DNA of 64,000 nucleotides from Archangium lansingense. Its GTDB lineage: Bacteria > Myxococcota > Myxococcia > Myxococcales > Myxococcaceae. A program made the position numbers and the translations under genes. The notes below the pieces were generated by a model. The model worked only from the letters and a program-made list of their open reading frames with translations, searched no databases and was not told the origin of the DNA. Each line of letters opens with the position of its first letter. Positions within the stretch are counted from its first letter, which is position 1. Positions 56,103 to 64,000 of the stretch are shown here, in pieces. The stretch spans positions 13,518,001 to 13,582,000 of the forward strand of contig NZ_JAPNKA010000001.1 in NCBI RefSeq assembly GCF_026626635.1, written 5' to 3'.

Positions 56103-57659
56103 ATGGCGCACCCACACCCCACGCGGCTCCCGCTTCTCCTCCTGCTCACGCTGACGGCCCTGGCCGGCTGCGATCCCAAACCCCAGCCGCCTCCCGAACA
56201 GAACTACTCCGATGTGCAGTTCGACGTGACGGTGCCGCTGGAGACGCCAGTGGACGCCACGCTGCTGCTCATGGGCGAGGATCCGGCCTTCAAGGGCCCC
56301 ACGGGGGAGGGCCTGGAGCTCACCTTCCAGGGAGGCACCACCTTCTCGGTCAAGGCGCGGATGCCCAAGAACCAGGAGCTCACCTACCGCATCCGGATGA
56401 CGGCGCCGGATGCGCACGTGGCGCTCGACGCAGCGGGAGCGGCGGTGCCCGCGCAGACCCTCACAGCGCACGAGAACGAGGAGAACGCGAGCTTCAGCGT
56501 GGAGCGCTGGGGCCCCGAGGGTGGCACCACCCAACCGCAGACGGCCTTCGTGGTCGCGGTCCCGGAGACGACTCCGCCGGGCGACAGCATCTGGCTGTCC
56601 GGCAACCACGAGAAGCTGGGCAACTGGAACGGGGCGGGCGTGAAGCTCTACAAGGCGGTGAACAGCAGCTACGCCACGGTGCTCTCCTTTGACCCGAACA
56701 CGTCGCTCGAGTTCAAGGCGACGCGCGGCTCCTGGGAGACGGTGGAGCAGACGGCTGGAGGCGTGGATGTCCCCAACCACACCCACAAGACCGGGAGCGG
56801 CTTCAGCCGCGTCACCATCACCGTGGGCGGGTGGAGGGTCTACGTGCCGCCCGTGCCGGTGCTCACCGGCAACATCAAGTACCTGCGCGACGTGACGCCC
56901 ACCAACACGCTGCTGAAGAAGCGTGACGTCATCATCTGGCTGCCGCCGGACTACGACACGAACACCACGCGCCGCTACCCGGTGCTGTACATGCATGACG
57001 GGCAGAACCTGATGGACGCCACCACGGCCTTCGCTGGCGAGTGGGGCGTGGACGAGACGGCCCAGCAGCTCGTCGAGACCAACAAGGTGGAGCCGCTCAT
57101 CATCGTGGGCATCTACAACACCTCGGACCGAGGCCCCGAGTACACGCAGGTGCCGGACGAGACTCAAACCGAGGTGGACGGGAAGAACGGCGGCCGGGCG
57201 GACCTGTACGGCCAGTTCATCTTCGAGGAGCTGAAGCCGCGCATCGACAGCGAGTACCGCACGAAGCCGGAGGCGGAGTTCACGGGCATGGCGGGCTCGT
57301 CGCTGGGCGGCCTGGTGACGATGTACCTGGGCACGAAGCACTCGGACAAGTTCACCCGGGCGGGAGTCATCTCTCCCTCGGTGTTCTGGGGCCAGAACGA
57401 CATCCTCACGAAGGTGGACGCGCTGTCCGCGAAGCCGCCGCTGCGCATCTGGCTGGACATCGGCACCGAGGAGGGGGGCAGCGGCCAGGAGACGGTGGAG
57501 ACCACGCGGCTGTTGCGCGACGAGCTGGTGGGCGAGGGATGGGTGCTCGACAACGACCTGAAGTACACCGAGGTGGCGGGCGGCGGGCATAACGAGGCCT
57601 CGTGGGCCGCGCGCTTCGGGGACATCCTCAAGTACCTGTATCCCCCCGTCTCACCGTGA
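56103..57659 (+). CDS. Lipoprotein esterase (esterase D-like) with starch-binding-type modules
   Basis: A 518-residue lipoprotein (signal LLLLTLTALAGC). Two N-terminal beta-sandwich modules occupy about 35-225; the second (FVVAVPETTPPGDSIWLSGN, then LGNWNGAGVKLY) matches the CBM20 starch-binding pattern. The C-terminal half is an esterase D/enterochelin-esterase-like alpha/beta hydrolase with KKRDVIIWLPPDYDT and YPVLYMHDGQNLMD, the nucleophile GSSLGG (Ser400) and a late His496 (GGGHNEASW). Its target is probably a cell-surface or extracellular glycan ester. A REP element follows. Confidence 0.92.
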   Translation: MAHPHPTRLPLLLLLTLTALAGCDPKPQPPPEQNYSDVQFDVTVPLETPVDATLLLMGEDPAFKGPTGEGLELTFQGGTTFSVKARMPKNQELTYRIRMTAPDAHVALDAAGAAVPAQTLTAHENEENASFSVERWGPEGGTTQPQTAFVVAVPETTPPGDSIWLSGNHEKLGNWNGAGVKLYKAVNSSYATVLSFDPNTSLEFKATRGSWETVEQTAGGVDVPNHTHKTGSGFSRVTITVGGWRVYVPPVPVLTGNIKYLRDVTPTNTLLKKRDVIIWLPPDYDTNTTRRYPVLYMHDGQNLMDATTAFAGEWGVDETAQQLVETNKVEPLIIVGIYNTSDRGPEYTQVPDETQTEVDGKNGGRADLYGQFIFEELKPRIDSEYRTKPEAEFTGMAGSSLGGLVTMYLGTKHSDKFTRAGVISPSVFWGQNDILTKVDALSAKPPLRIWLDIGTEEGGSGQETVETTRLLRDELVGEGWVLDNDLKYTEVAGGGHNEASWAARFGDILKYLYPPVSP

Positions 57660-57670
57660 GGAACTCCTCT

Positions 57671-57705
57671 CCCTCTCCCCCCGGGAGAGGGTCGGGGTGA
57701 GGGTA
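57671..57705 (+). repeat. REP-like hairpin element, copy J
   Basis: CCCTCTCCC-CCC-GGGAGAGGG then TCGGGGTGAGGGTAT, 11 bp after the esterase stop and 26 bp before the end of the convergent trmN6 gene. Confidence 0.9.
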
Positions 57706-57731
57706 TCCGTCCCCGTCCTCCCCTCCGTGAC

Positions 57732-58502
57732 TCAGCCCTGGGGAGGGCGCTCGGCGAGGGGTGGCTCCATGAGAGAGGCCACCTCGGGCGAATAACCACC
57801 AGGGCCCTCGCCATGAGCAATGAGCGGCGGGCGCACAGCAAGCCCCCGCTGCCTGTCGCGCACCGCGTGCACCAGGAAGCGCGTGGCGGGAGCCTCCACC
57901 CGGGCGTGCACGAAGCGCAGGGCCACCGGGTACAGCTTCGCCGCCACGAGCAGACCGAGCACCTCGGCCACCCGTGCCGCCGGGTAGACGAGGCTCACCC
58001 GTCCCCCTGGAGACAGCGCGTGCCGGGCAGCCGCCACCACCGAAGGCGCATCACACGCCAGCTCCTGCTTGGACAGGGCGCGCTCCTCATCCGGGCTGCG
58101 CACGCCCGCCTGCACGGGGCGGAAGGGTGGGTTGGACACCACGTGCGCATAAGCGCCCGGGGCGAACAGCGAGCGCGCCTCGCGCAAGTCTCCGAGCAGA
58201 GGCCGCACCCGTCCCTCACAGGCGTTGAGCGCCACGGCGCGCACCAGCCGCGCATGCACCTCGGGCTGCAGCTCCAGCGCGTCCACCGGCCCGAGGCCGA
58301 ACTGGCACGCCAACAAGAAGGACACCACGCCACTGCCCGCGCCGAGCTCCAGCAAGGGGCCTCCGGAGTCCCGGCCCTCGGTGGCCGCGAAGGCCGCGAG
58401 CAGCACCGCGTCCAGCGTGAAGCGGTAGCCGCTCCGGCGCTGCAACAACTTCACGCCCGCGGTACCAATGGAGTCGAGCGTCTCGTCCGAAGCGGGCGTC
58501 AC
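57732..58502 (-). CDS. trmN6: tRNA1(Val) (adenine(37)-N6)-methyltransferase-like protein
   Basis: A 256-residue N6-adenine methyltransferase of the TrmN6/YfiC type. Start region ETLDSIGTAGVKLLQRRSGYRFTLDA is the family N-terminus (YRFTLDAVLLA), followed by SAM motif I LLELGAGSGVVSFLLAC and the catalytic NPPF motif (HVVSNPPFRPVQAG). It modifies A37 of tRNA1(Val) in E. coli; the same target is inferred here. The GTG start at 58502 overlaps the TGA of an upstream 35-codon ORF (GTGA). An AGGTGATG sequence precedes it. The longer open frame upstream is not conserved. Confidence 0.88.
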   Translation of the reverse strand: MTPASDETLDSIGTAGVKLLQRRSGYRFTLDAVLLAAFAATEGRDSGGPLLELGAGSGVVSFLLACQFGLGPVDALELQPEVHARLVRAVALNACEGRVRPLLGDLREARSLFAPGAYAHVVSNPPFRPVQAGVRSPDEERALSKQELACDAPSVVAAARHALSPGGRVSLVYPAARVAEVLGLLVAAKLYPVALRFVHARVEAPATRFLVHAVRDRQRGLAVRPPLIAHGEGPGGYSPEVASLMEPPLAERPPQG

Positions 58503-58606
58503 CGGCGCACCATCACCTCGCGCAAGGGCTTCTTCTGGAGGTCCGGCACCTTGGCGCCCTCGGCGGGGTAGTCGAGGGGAACGAAGGAATGGCGCTTCTC
58601 GCTCAA
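58499..58606 (-). CDS. 35-residue ORF coupled to trmN6
   Basis: From TTG 58606, with GGAG six bases upstream, the frame reads SEKRHSFVPLDYPAEGAKVP, then DLQKKPLREVMVRR and TGA. The stop overlaps the GTG of trmN6 (GTGA), so the two would be translated together. The balanced, Lys/Arg/Pro-rich composition looks like real protein. It could be an independent small protein or the C-terminal remains of a longer one; an in-frame TGA lies upstream. It is too short for ordinary gene finders. Confidence 0.5.
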   Translation of the reverse strand: MSEKRHSFVPLDYPAEGAKVPDLQKKPLREVMVRR

Positions 58607-58735
58607 AACGGGCTCCGGGAAGTGTCGGGCAGAGGGCCCTCACTCTATCCGGCTGTCCAGAAGCATGGGGTCAGGGCGCTCTTCCGGGGCACCTGGGGTG
58701 GCATCACGGGAGGAGATGCACAGCGTGCGTGCCTC

Positions 58736-59248
58736 ATGAGACATGTCTCCCTTCCTGTCGTACTCCTGGCCCTGGCGTCCAGCGGCTGTGGCGCCGACCC
58801 GGAGCCGTGTATCGACGGCTGCCCCGACATCTCCGGGGTGTACTCCGTGAAGAGCGCCACTCCCATGGGACAGTGTCCCTTCAGCCCCTATCTGCTCGCA
58901 CCCACCGTGCAGCTACAGCAGACGGATGAGGGGCGGAGAGCGCTCTTCCACGTCATCGACCCGACGACGCAGCTCGAGGTGCCCCTGGCGGGTGACGTCT
59001 ACGCCCCGGGTCCCAAGGATGGCTCGGAGGTGCTCGGCTCGTTCCGGATCGACTCCTTCGTGGTGCGCTCCACCAACCAGTCGGACGAGCGGTCGCGACT
59101 GCTGAACCTGAGCGCCTCGGGCGCGGTGTCGCTGCACGAGGGCCGCCGGGTGCTGACGGCAACGCTGAGCACCACGGACATCACAGCCGAGTCCAACTCG
59201 GACAGGGGTTGCAGCATCACGCTCTCCATTACAGGTGAAGGAGACTGA
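58736..59248 (+). CDS. Lipoprotein of unknown function
   Basis: A 170-residue predicted lipoprotein, MRHVSLPVVLLALASSGC (Cys18), then a Cys-rich N-terminal stretch (GADPEPCIDGCPDISG) and a beta-rich body (GVYSVKSATPMGQCPFSP, SGAVSLHEGRRVLTATLS). It ends NSDRGCSITLSITGEGD. The fold resembles a lipocalin-like barrel, but that is a guess. The frame is open upstream; ATG 58736 is chosen because the signal peptide starts there. Confidence 0.78.
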   Translation: MRHVSLPVVLLALASSGCGADPEPCIDGCPDISGVYSVKSATPMGQCPFSPYLLAPTVQLQQTDEGRRALFHVIDPTTQLEVPLAGDVYAPGPKDGSEVLGSFRIDSFVVRSTNQSDERSRLLNLSASGAVSLHEGRRVLTATLSTTDITAESNSDRGCSITLSITGEGD

Positions 59249-59255
59249 GCCCCAC

Positions 59256-59321
59256 TCCTCCTCCCCCTGGGAGAGGCTCCCCCCTCGCCAAGGGGGCAAG
59301 CTCCCCGGGGTGAGGGGAGGT
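59256..59321 (+). repeat. Degenerate REP-like hairpin, copy K
   Basis: CCTCCTCCCCCTGGGAGAGG, then an interruption of about 30 bases, then CCGGGGTGAGGGG. It keeps the hairpin and the GGGGTGAGGG tail of the family but with inserted sequence. It follows the lipoprotein stop. Confidence 0.55.
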
Positions 59322-59434
59322 GGTGGCGCCCCAGGTACCCAGCCGAGGAGCCGAGCGGACCTTCGTCCGCCTTGCCCACTCACAGAATGGTCGCCCCTGG
59401 TGGACCCGGGTAGACTGGCCCTGAGGACACCCCC

Positions 59435-60058
59435 ATGGCGAACAGCAGCACCCCGCCGGCCCTACTTCCGTGGCAACCCACGCACCCCTTCTGGATGATT
59501 GGCTCTCAGGAGGGAGCGCACGGGCCAGGTGTCCGCTCATCCGCGCAGGGTGGGCTCAAGACGGACGGACAGGCGCCCCAGCGCATCCTGGTCGTCGACG
59601 ATGATCCCGCCATCCTCAACGTCTGGCGCCGGGTGCTCGGACAGCGCTCACGCCCCTCGTCCCTGGACAACCTCGAGAAGAAGCTCTTCGGGGCCAACCC
59701 GCCCGCCTCGTCCCCCGACGTGGGCTTCTCCATCGACACCGCCTCGCAGGGGATGGAGGGCTACCAGAAGGTCATCAGCGCCCTGGAGGAGGGGCGGCCC
59801 TACACCTTCGCCATCGTGGACATGCGGATGCCGCCGGGCTGGGATGGGCTGGAAACCATTATCCACATGTTGGAAAAGGATCCCCGGTTGGAGGTGGCCA
59901 TCTGCAGCGCCTTCTCGGACATCACCCGAGAGGAAGTGGCTCAGCGCGTTGGCCGGGCGGACCTGCAGTGGCTCCGCAAGCCCTTCGACCTCGAGGTCGC
60001 CCGGGAGATGGCGCGCAAGCTGAGCGATCACGGCATCCAGCGGCGCCACAGCCGCTGA
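59435..60058 (+). CDS. Receiver-domain response regulator without output domain
   Basis: A 207-residue protein consisting of a receiver domain only. The acid pair D55-D57 (VVDDDP), the phospho-acceptor Asp129 (IVDMRMPPGWDG), Ser158 and Lys182 (LRKPF) are present. Between the first helix and the second strand there is an insert of about 25 residues (RSRPSSLDNLEKKLFGANPP), longer than normal. The first 45 residues are a non-conserved tail. Such stand-alone receivers pass phosphate between kinases or act on a partner; no kinase is adjacent. A GAGGA sequence precedes ATG 59435. Confidence 0.88.
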   Translation: MANSSTPPALLPWQPTHPFWMIGSQEGAHGPGVRSSAQGGLKTDGQAPQRILVVDDDPAILNVWRRVLGQRSRPSSLDNLEKKLFGANPPASSPDVGFSIDTASQGMEGYQKVISALEEGRPYTFAIVDMRMPPGWDGLETIIHMLEKDPRLEVAICSAFSDITREEVAQRVGRADLQWLRKPFDLEVAREMARKLSDHGIQRRHSR

Positions 60059-60210
60059 ACCCCCGCTGACCACGCCGTCACCAGGACGAGGACCCGCCCC
60101 CACTCGGGGAGCGGTGGCCCTCCTTTTCCCAAGAACCACGCAACTCCGGAGAAACAAAATAGATAATACGGGAAATGTTTCCCACCCCATTTCCCTTGAG
60201 GAGAGCGTCC

Positions 60211-61803
60211 ATGAGGCCTGCACCCCACCACCCCCGAGTGCTCGGAGGCCTGTTGGCCGTCGCGCTGACGAGCTGGACGGCCTGTGGACCGCTGACGCCA
60301 GTGGAGGAGGAGTCCCCGCGGCAGGAGAGCCAATCCGCCCTGACGGCGTCGGACTGCTTCGACTGGCCCATGGCGGGCGTGCAGGGCTCGGAGACGGTGC
60401 CCGGCTACAACGTCCGGGTGATGCAGAACTACGCCAACCGGGGAGGGGCCAGTTGGTACAACAACCGGGCCCACTCGGGCGTGGACCTGGCACTCAACAG
60501 TGGCAGCACGGCGGGAGCGCCCGTGTACGCAGTGGCGGACGGGGTGGTGCGCTGCGTGGTGAACGCCAACTACCCGGGCTGGGTGGTGGTCATCGAGCAC
60601 ACGCTCGGCACCGGCGCCAAGGTGTACACACAGTACGGCCACATGAACGCGCCCACGGTGGCCACCGGCGCCACGGTGACGAGGGGCCAGCAGATTGCCA
60701 CCATCCTCAACCAGTCGACCAACTCACACCTGCACTTCGAGGTGCGTGACTGGCTCTACTGGGGCGGCGTGACGAGCAACTGCTACGGGCCCGGATACGC
60801 CGAGGGCACCTACCAGCCGGAGCAGCAGGGCTGGAGGGATCCCATCGACTACTACTACCAGCACCGCCCCGCGTTCCCCGCGCTCGCCGTCTCCGACATC
60901 AGCCAGGCCGTGCGCAGCGCGCCCAACCGCTCCGCCTCCACCCTCACCACCATCCCGGCCGGGACGCGCCTCACGGTGGACTCGGTGATGCCGGCCCAGG
61001 ACGGCCAGGATGACTGGTGGTACCGCGTGCAGTACGACGGGGTGAACTGGGGCTACATGGCCGGGTACTGGGATACGGGCTGGGGTGGGGATCTCTACAT
61101 GACCGAGCCCCGCCGCTCCTGCACCAGCTCCTTCAACGGCTCCGAGGTGCAGGAGACCGCCAGCTCCGTGCCCGCCTCCCTCGCCCCGAGTGCCACCGCC
61201 AGCGTCACCGTGCGCGTGAAGAACACGGGCACCACCACCTGGAAGAAGTCCTCCCTCCACCGGCTGGGCGCACTGGCCTCCAACTCCATCTCCTGGGTCG
61301 CCTTCAGCTCCTGCGGCGGTTATGCCAACAGCGCCACCGATGCCCGCGTCGAGCTCTGCAATGACGTGGCCCCGGGTGCCACGCACGACTTCACCTTCTC
61401 GGTGCGCGCGCCCTCCAGCGGCTCCTCCACCACGCTCGCCGTCCAGATGGTCCAGGACGGCGTCCAGTGGTTCGGCGAGCAGCAGTCCTGGAACATCTCC
61501 GTCTCCGGTACCACCTCCGTCCCCGCCCAGGTCACCGGCATGTCCCCGGATGGCTACGCCAACATGGGCAGCGGCTCCGTGACCCTCTCCTGGAATCCTT
61601 CCTCCGGTGCCACCTCGTATGAGGTGTACATGCAGTATTGGACTGGCACTCAGTGGGTTTATTACAACACCTTCACTACCACCACGACGTCGCTCACGAT
61701 GACGCCCACCGTCCGTAGCAGCACGTATACCTATACGGTGAAGGCCAAGAACTCCGCGGGTCAGGCTCCTCAGTCCGCCTGGGCCTACTTCCAGTACCAG
61801 TGA
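60211..61803 (+). CDS. M23 family metallopeptidase lipoprotein with SH3-, Ig- and FN3-like domains
   Basis: A 530-residue lipoprotein (signal ending LTSWTACG). An M23 (lysostaphin-type) domain occupies about 50-230, with the zinc ligands in HSGVD (H88, D92) and HLHFEV (H173, H175). An SH3-like segment follows (AVRSAPNRSASTLTTIPAG, WYRVQYDGVNWGYM), then an NBR1-type Ig-like domain (SVTVRVKNTGTTTWKKSSLH) and a fibronectin type III domain to the end (QVTGMSPDGYAN, SATSYEVYM). It should cut peptidoglycan cross-links or secreted peptides. TTGAGGAG precedes ATG 60211. The region upstream (60150-60180) is AT-rich and may hold the promoter. Confidence 0.92.
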   Translation: MRPAPHHPRVLGGLLAVALTSWTACGPLTPVEEESPRQESQSALTASDCFDWPMAGVQGSETVPGYNVRVMQNYANRGGASWYNNRAHSGVDLALNSGSTAGAPVYAVADGVVRCVVNANYPGWVVVIEHTLGTGAKVYTQYGHMNAPTVATGATVTRGQQIATILNQSTNSHLHFEVRDWLYWGGVTSNCYGPGYAEGTYQPEQQGWRDPIDYYYQHRPAFPALAVSDISQAVRSAPNRSASTLTTIPAGTRLTVDSVMPAQDGQDDWWYRVQYDGVNWGYMAGYWDTGWGGDLYMTEPRRSCTSSFNGSEVQETASSVPASLAPSATASVTVRVKNTGTTTWKKSSLHRLGALASNSISWVAFSSCGGYANSATDARVELCNDVAPGATHDFTFSVRAPSSGSSTTLAVQMVQDGVQWFGEQQSWNISVSGTTSVPAQVTGMSPDGYANMGSGSVTLSWNPSSGATSYEVYMQYWTGTQWVYYNTFTTTTTSLTMTPTVRSSTYTYTVKAKNSAGQAPQSAWAYFQYQ

Positions 61804-61905
61804 GCCGTACCTCTGGTTGGGGCGATGATACCTCCAAAAGTGGAGACGCATCACGCGCCTGGGGCGGGTCAGCGATGGAACTGACCCGACCCCAAGGCCT
61901 GTTTG

Positions 61906-62445
61906 TCACGGGTTATGTGAAACAGTCACAGGGAACTGGAGGAGCTGGGCGACAACCTGCGTCGGCGCGCCAACAGGCGCGAGGTCGACAGGCTCCTGGA
62001 GCTGGTAGACGCTGCCCTGCGGCGGATACGCGGTGAAGTGACTGTTGAGCAGCTTGCCCGTCTTCGTGTTCGACAGCACGAGGGGAGGGCCGCCGCCCGG
62101 CGGCTTTTCGATCGTCGCCTTGAAATCCCAAAAGATCGTATGCCTGAAGGTCGGCGGGAGATTTCCAGTAACCTCGAGCAGGCCGAGCGGCGTAACGTCG
62201 ATATCGGCCAGACTCAGGGTGACCTTGCCAACCACGGGGCTGTCGGCCGACACCTCGAAGCCGAGCATCTTCAACTTGACGCCACCCAAACCGGCACCGA
62301 GGTTGGCCTCCACCCTCTCCTTGAATCCTCCCTTGAAGTCCAACGTGATGACCCCGAGAACGTTCACCATGAGCGGAACGTTGACCGCGTAGCAGCTCAT
62401 CGGGATTTCCAAACCAATTGGCGGAATCAAACCACCCATCGACAT
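61906..62445 (-). CDS. Hypothetical beta-rich protein (possibly DUF6073-like)
   Basis: A 179-residue protein without a signal peptide, preceded by a good AAAGGAG site. The sequence (IPMSCYAVNVPLMVNVLGVI, LDFKGGFKERVEANLGAGLG, LKMLGFEVSADSPVVGKVTL) alternates short hydrophobic strands. The pattern ...LKMLGFEVSADSPVVGKVTL resembles the DUF6073 family, but the match is from memory only. Base composition is lower in GC than its neighbours, so recent acquisition is possible. Confidence 0.7.
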   Translation of the reverse strand: MSMGGLIPPIGLEIPMSCYAVNVPLMVNVLGVITLDFKGGFKERVEANLGAGLGGVKLKMLGFEVSADSPVVGKVTLSLADIDVTPLGLLEVTGNLPPTFRHTIFWDFKATIEKPPGGGPPLVLSNTKTGKLLNSHFTAYPPQGSVYQLQEPVDLAPVGAPTQVVAQLLQFPVTVSHNP

Positions 62446-62733
62446 CTGATACTCCTTTCACGCGTCGGAAGACCGCTTGTTGGACTCCCTTGTAGCAACA
62501 CGGAATGTGAAAGGCGTATAAACTCTTTGTTGAATTGACAGCCGGACGGTTCTGTGAATTGGCAGGCGGGGCTCCCCACACGCCAGCCTGGATTCCATAT
62601 CGGGTCATGATGGAATCGTGACGGAGGAATGAGCCCCTCATGCGGCTCGGCTCCGGGCAATCCCTCAGTGTGGAGCAACGGCCCGTCCATGGCTCGGGCC
62701 GGTCTGGATGCACTCCTGGAGGGTACTGCTCCC

Positions 62734-64000
62734 ATGACCCTGTCACGACGCATGGCTGTCTCCGCCATTCTCCTGCTGGCAAGTCTCCTCTCTTGCGGAA
62801 CTCCATCCACGCCGGAGCAGCTCCACACCGACTCCGTCAGCCTCGTCATCGGTGACAAGAGCTTCCAGGCACGCTTCGGTCGGCCCGCCACGGTGCACGA
62901 TGATGAGGCGCTCCGGGTCCGCGTCCACCTGGAATACGTGCTGGAACTGCTGCGGCAGCGCCCCACCGAGCATCTCTCTCCGGATGCGCGCGCCGCCAGG
63001 ACACGCAATCTCGATCGGCTGGAGGCCTATATCCGACGAGGCGAGTTCCCCCGGAACGACGACCATCCCGATGCGCGCCGCCCCACCTTCATCGACTCGC
63101 GGGGACGCATCTGCGCGGTGGGCTATCTCCTGGAACAAGAGCTCGGCCGGGAGGCCGCTGCGGCCATCGCGGCCGGGTTCAAATACGCCTTCGTCCGCGA
63201 GATCGACTCCCCCGTGCTCACCCAGTGGGCGGCCACCACGGGGCTCGAGCGGGAAGAGCTGGAGATGATTCAACCCACCTACTCGGTTGAAAGGGATTAC
63301 GGTCCGTTCTTCTCCTTGCTGGAGCAGCACGATGGAAGAGGCCATCTGTCCCTCGCGCCAGGGTTCCTGTTCGACCGCAAGGGTGACGGTGTTCCCGTCC
63401 GGCTCGATCTCTCCATGGCCTTCATGGGGAGGTACGGCCTGGGCCCCTACGCGACTGTCTCCCTGACGAAGCTCACGGGAGCACCCAGATCGGCCTCGGC
63501 GCTGAGCAACATCGACCTGGGAATGGTCTGGGCCCGGTCTGTCTTTTCCGACGCCTGGCTCGTGCTCCGTGGAGGGCTGCTCCTTCCCACCGGAGACGAG
63601 GATGAGGTGGGTTCCTCCCTCAATGCCACCGTGGCGGCGAAGCGTCCGACCCAGGCCGTGCTGTTCCAGCCGGGAGCCCTGGGCGGAAGGGTGGGCGCTT
63701 CGATGCTCCTGGGCCGCGCCTTCTGCTCGTCCTGTTCCCTCCGGCTGGACGCGGGGCTGGATGCGTATTCTCCCTTCTACAAATCCTTGCAATTCTCTCC
63801 TCGGTGGGGGGCAGGGTTCGCCTATAGCGTTCACCCCTTCGTCGCCACGCTCGAGGTGGCCGGCGCCCGATACGCGGAGACACCCTCTTCGAAGAGTGAG
63901 CTCCATCACACCATCGGTGGCTCGTTCCGCTTCATCATCAGCCAGGACGATTCGTTGCAGCCAGGCATCTCCCTGTCGATACCGCTGGAGGATCGCATCA
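62734..64000 (+). CDS. Lipoprotein, C-terminus outside window
   Basis: A gene that runs off the window edge (more than 422 codons). It starts MTLSRRMAVSAILLLASLLSC (Cys21, lipobox) with GGAGGG ahead of ATG 62734. The N-terminal part is helical (LRVRVHLEYVLELLRQRPTE, RNLDRLEAYIRRGEFPRN) with the phrase DSRGRICAVGYLLEQELGRE. From about residue 200 it is strand-rich with beta-barrel character (ATVSLTKLTGAPRSASALSN, VFSDAWLVLRGGLLLPTGDE). No family is recognised; since the end is missing, size and class remain open. Confidence 0.7.
   Translation, partial: MTLSRRMAVSAILLLASLLSCGTPSTPEQLHTDSVSLVIGDKSFQARFGRPATVHDDEALRVRVHLEYVLELLRQRPTEHLSPDARAARTRNLDRLEAYIRRGEFPRNDDHPDARRPTFIDSRGRICAVGYLLEQELGREAAAAIAAGFKYAFVREIDSPVLTQWAATTGLEREELEMIQPTYSVERDYGPFFSLLEQHDGRGHLSLAPGFLFDRKGDGVPVRLDLSMAFMGRYGLGPYATVSLTKLTGAPRSASALSNIDLGMVWARSVFSDAWLVLRGGLLLPTGDEDEVGSSLNATVAAKRPTQAVLFQPGALGGRVGASMLLGRAFCSSCSLRLDAGLDAYSPFYKSLQFSPRWGAGFAYSVHPFVATLEVAGARYAETPSSKSELHHTIGGSFRFIISQDDSLQPGISLSIPLEDRI

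Noticed and set aside
59859..59867. Perfect DnaA box TTATCCACA
   Set aside because: A single box inside the response-regulator coding sequence, 58 kb from dnaA and without neighbours; expected by chance in 64 kb at about this frequency.
60155..60175. Sigma-70 promoter before the M23 gene
   Set aside because: A GATAAT-like -10 is present in an AT-rich patch, but no -35 hexamer at the right spacing; mentioned only in the gene entry.
62515..62541. Promoter for the minus-strand gene at 62445
   Set aside because: TATACG and CTGTCA are present but the spacer is only 15 bp and both hexamers are weak.

Overview
The window is high-GC chromosomal DNA from a myxobacterium (Myxococcota, probably suborder Cystobacterineae: the Archangium/Cystobacter/Myxococcus group). 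The case rests on very strong GC3 bias, a DUF2381 (TIGR02268-type) gene next to a Ser/Thr kinase, two immunity proteins of the Imm11 / MXAN_0049 type, many lipoproteins and secreted proteins of unknown function, and the rnpA-rpmH / dnaA arrangement at one end. The genus is inferred.

Layout. 1-2.1 kb: rnpA (cut by the window edge) and rpmH on the minus strand, divergent from dnaA, so the window starts at or near the replication origin; dnaN does not follow dnaA. 2.2-8.9 kb: a coiled-coil repeat protein, an NAD(P)-binding protein, a lipoprotein hydrolase, a secretin-N-domain-like protein, a zinc-ribbon membrane protein and a cytochrome P450. 9.0-15.8 kb is a patchy accessory region: a tRNA-3'-end-like sequence beside a decayed tyrosine recombinase, a collagen-repeat protein, a truncated toxin tail with an orphan Imm11 immunity gene, then a methyltransferase and a histidine kinase, then an AbiE-type toxin-antitoxin pair behind a perfect 39-bp palindrome.

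16-29.7 kb: an M16 peptidase pair (catalytic plus non-catalytic lipoprotein), a paralogous zinc-ribbon membrane protein, a minus-strand cluster (DUF2381, a frameshifted Ser/Thr kinase, a secreted protein with PD-(D/E)XK-like motifs and a possible immunity partner), a DUF1080 protein, a third zinc-ribbon membrane protein and a thioesterase. 29.7-45.8 kb: a multidomain peptidoglycan hydrolase without a signal peptide, two MFS/membrane proteins, a CapA-like protein carrying a translated repeat element, a DUF4365 gene coupled to an unknown partner, and an 870-residue repeat protein. 45.8-64 kb: a secreted AHH nuclease with its Imm11 immunity gene, an MFS exporter divergent from a LysR regulator with twin operators, an AlkZ/YcaQ-like glycosylase, an Rpn-type protein, a GNAT/zf-TFIIB pair, a lipoprotein esterase, trmN6 with a coupled 35-residue ORF, a receiver-only regulator, an M23 peptidase lipoprotein and an unfinished lipoprotein gene.

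Two dispersed repeat families run through the window. One is a REP-like hairpin (about 35 bp, at least ten clear copies) found almost only between genes, but once in frame inside a gene. The other is a palindrome family (two copies, one inside a MITE-like inverted-repeat element). The strongest candidates for undescribed biology are the DUF4365/partner operon (37.9-39.5 kb), the secreted nuclease-like protein and partner (21.1-22.8 kb), the Sec-exported AHH/Imm11 pair (45.8-47.8 kb), and the repeat element that became protein sequence in the CapA-like gene.
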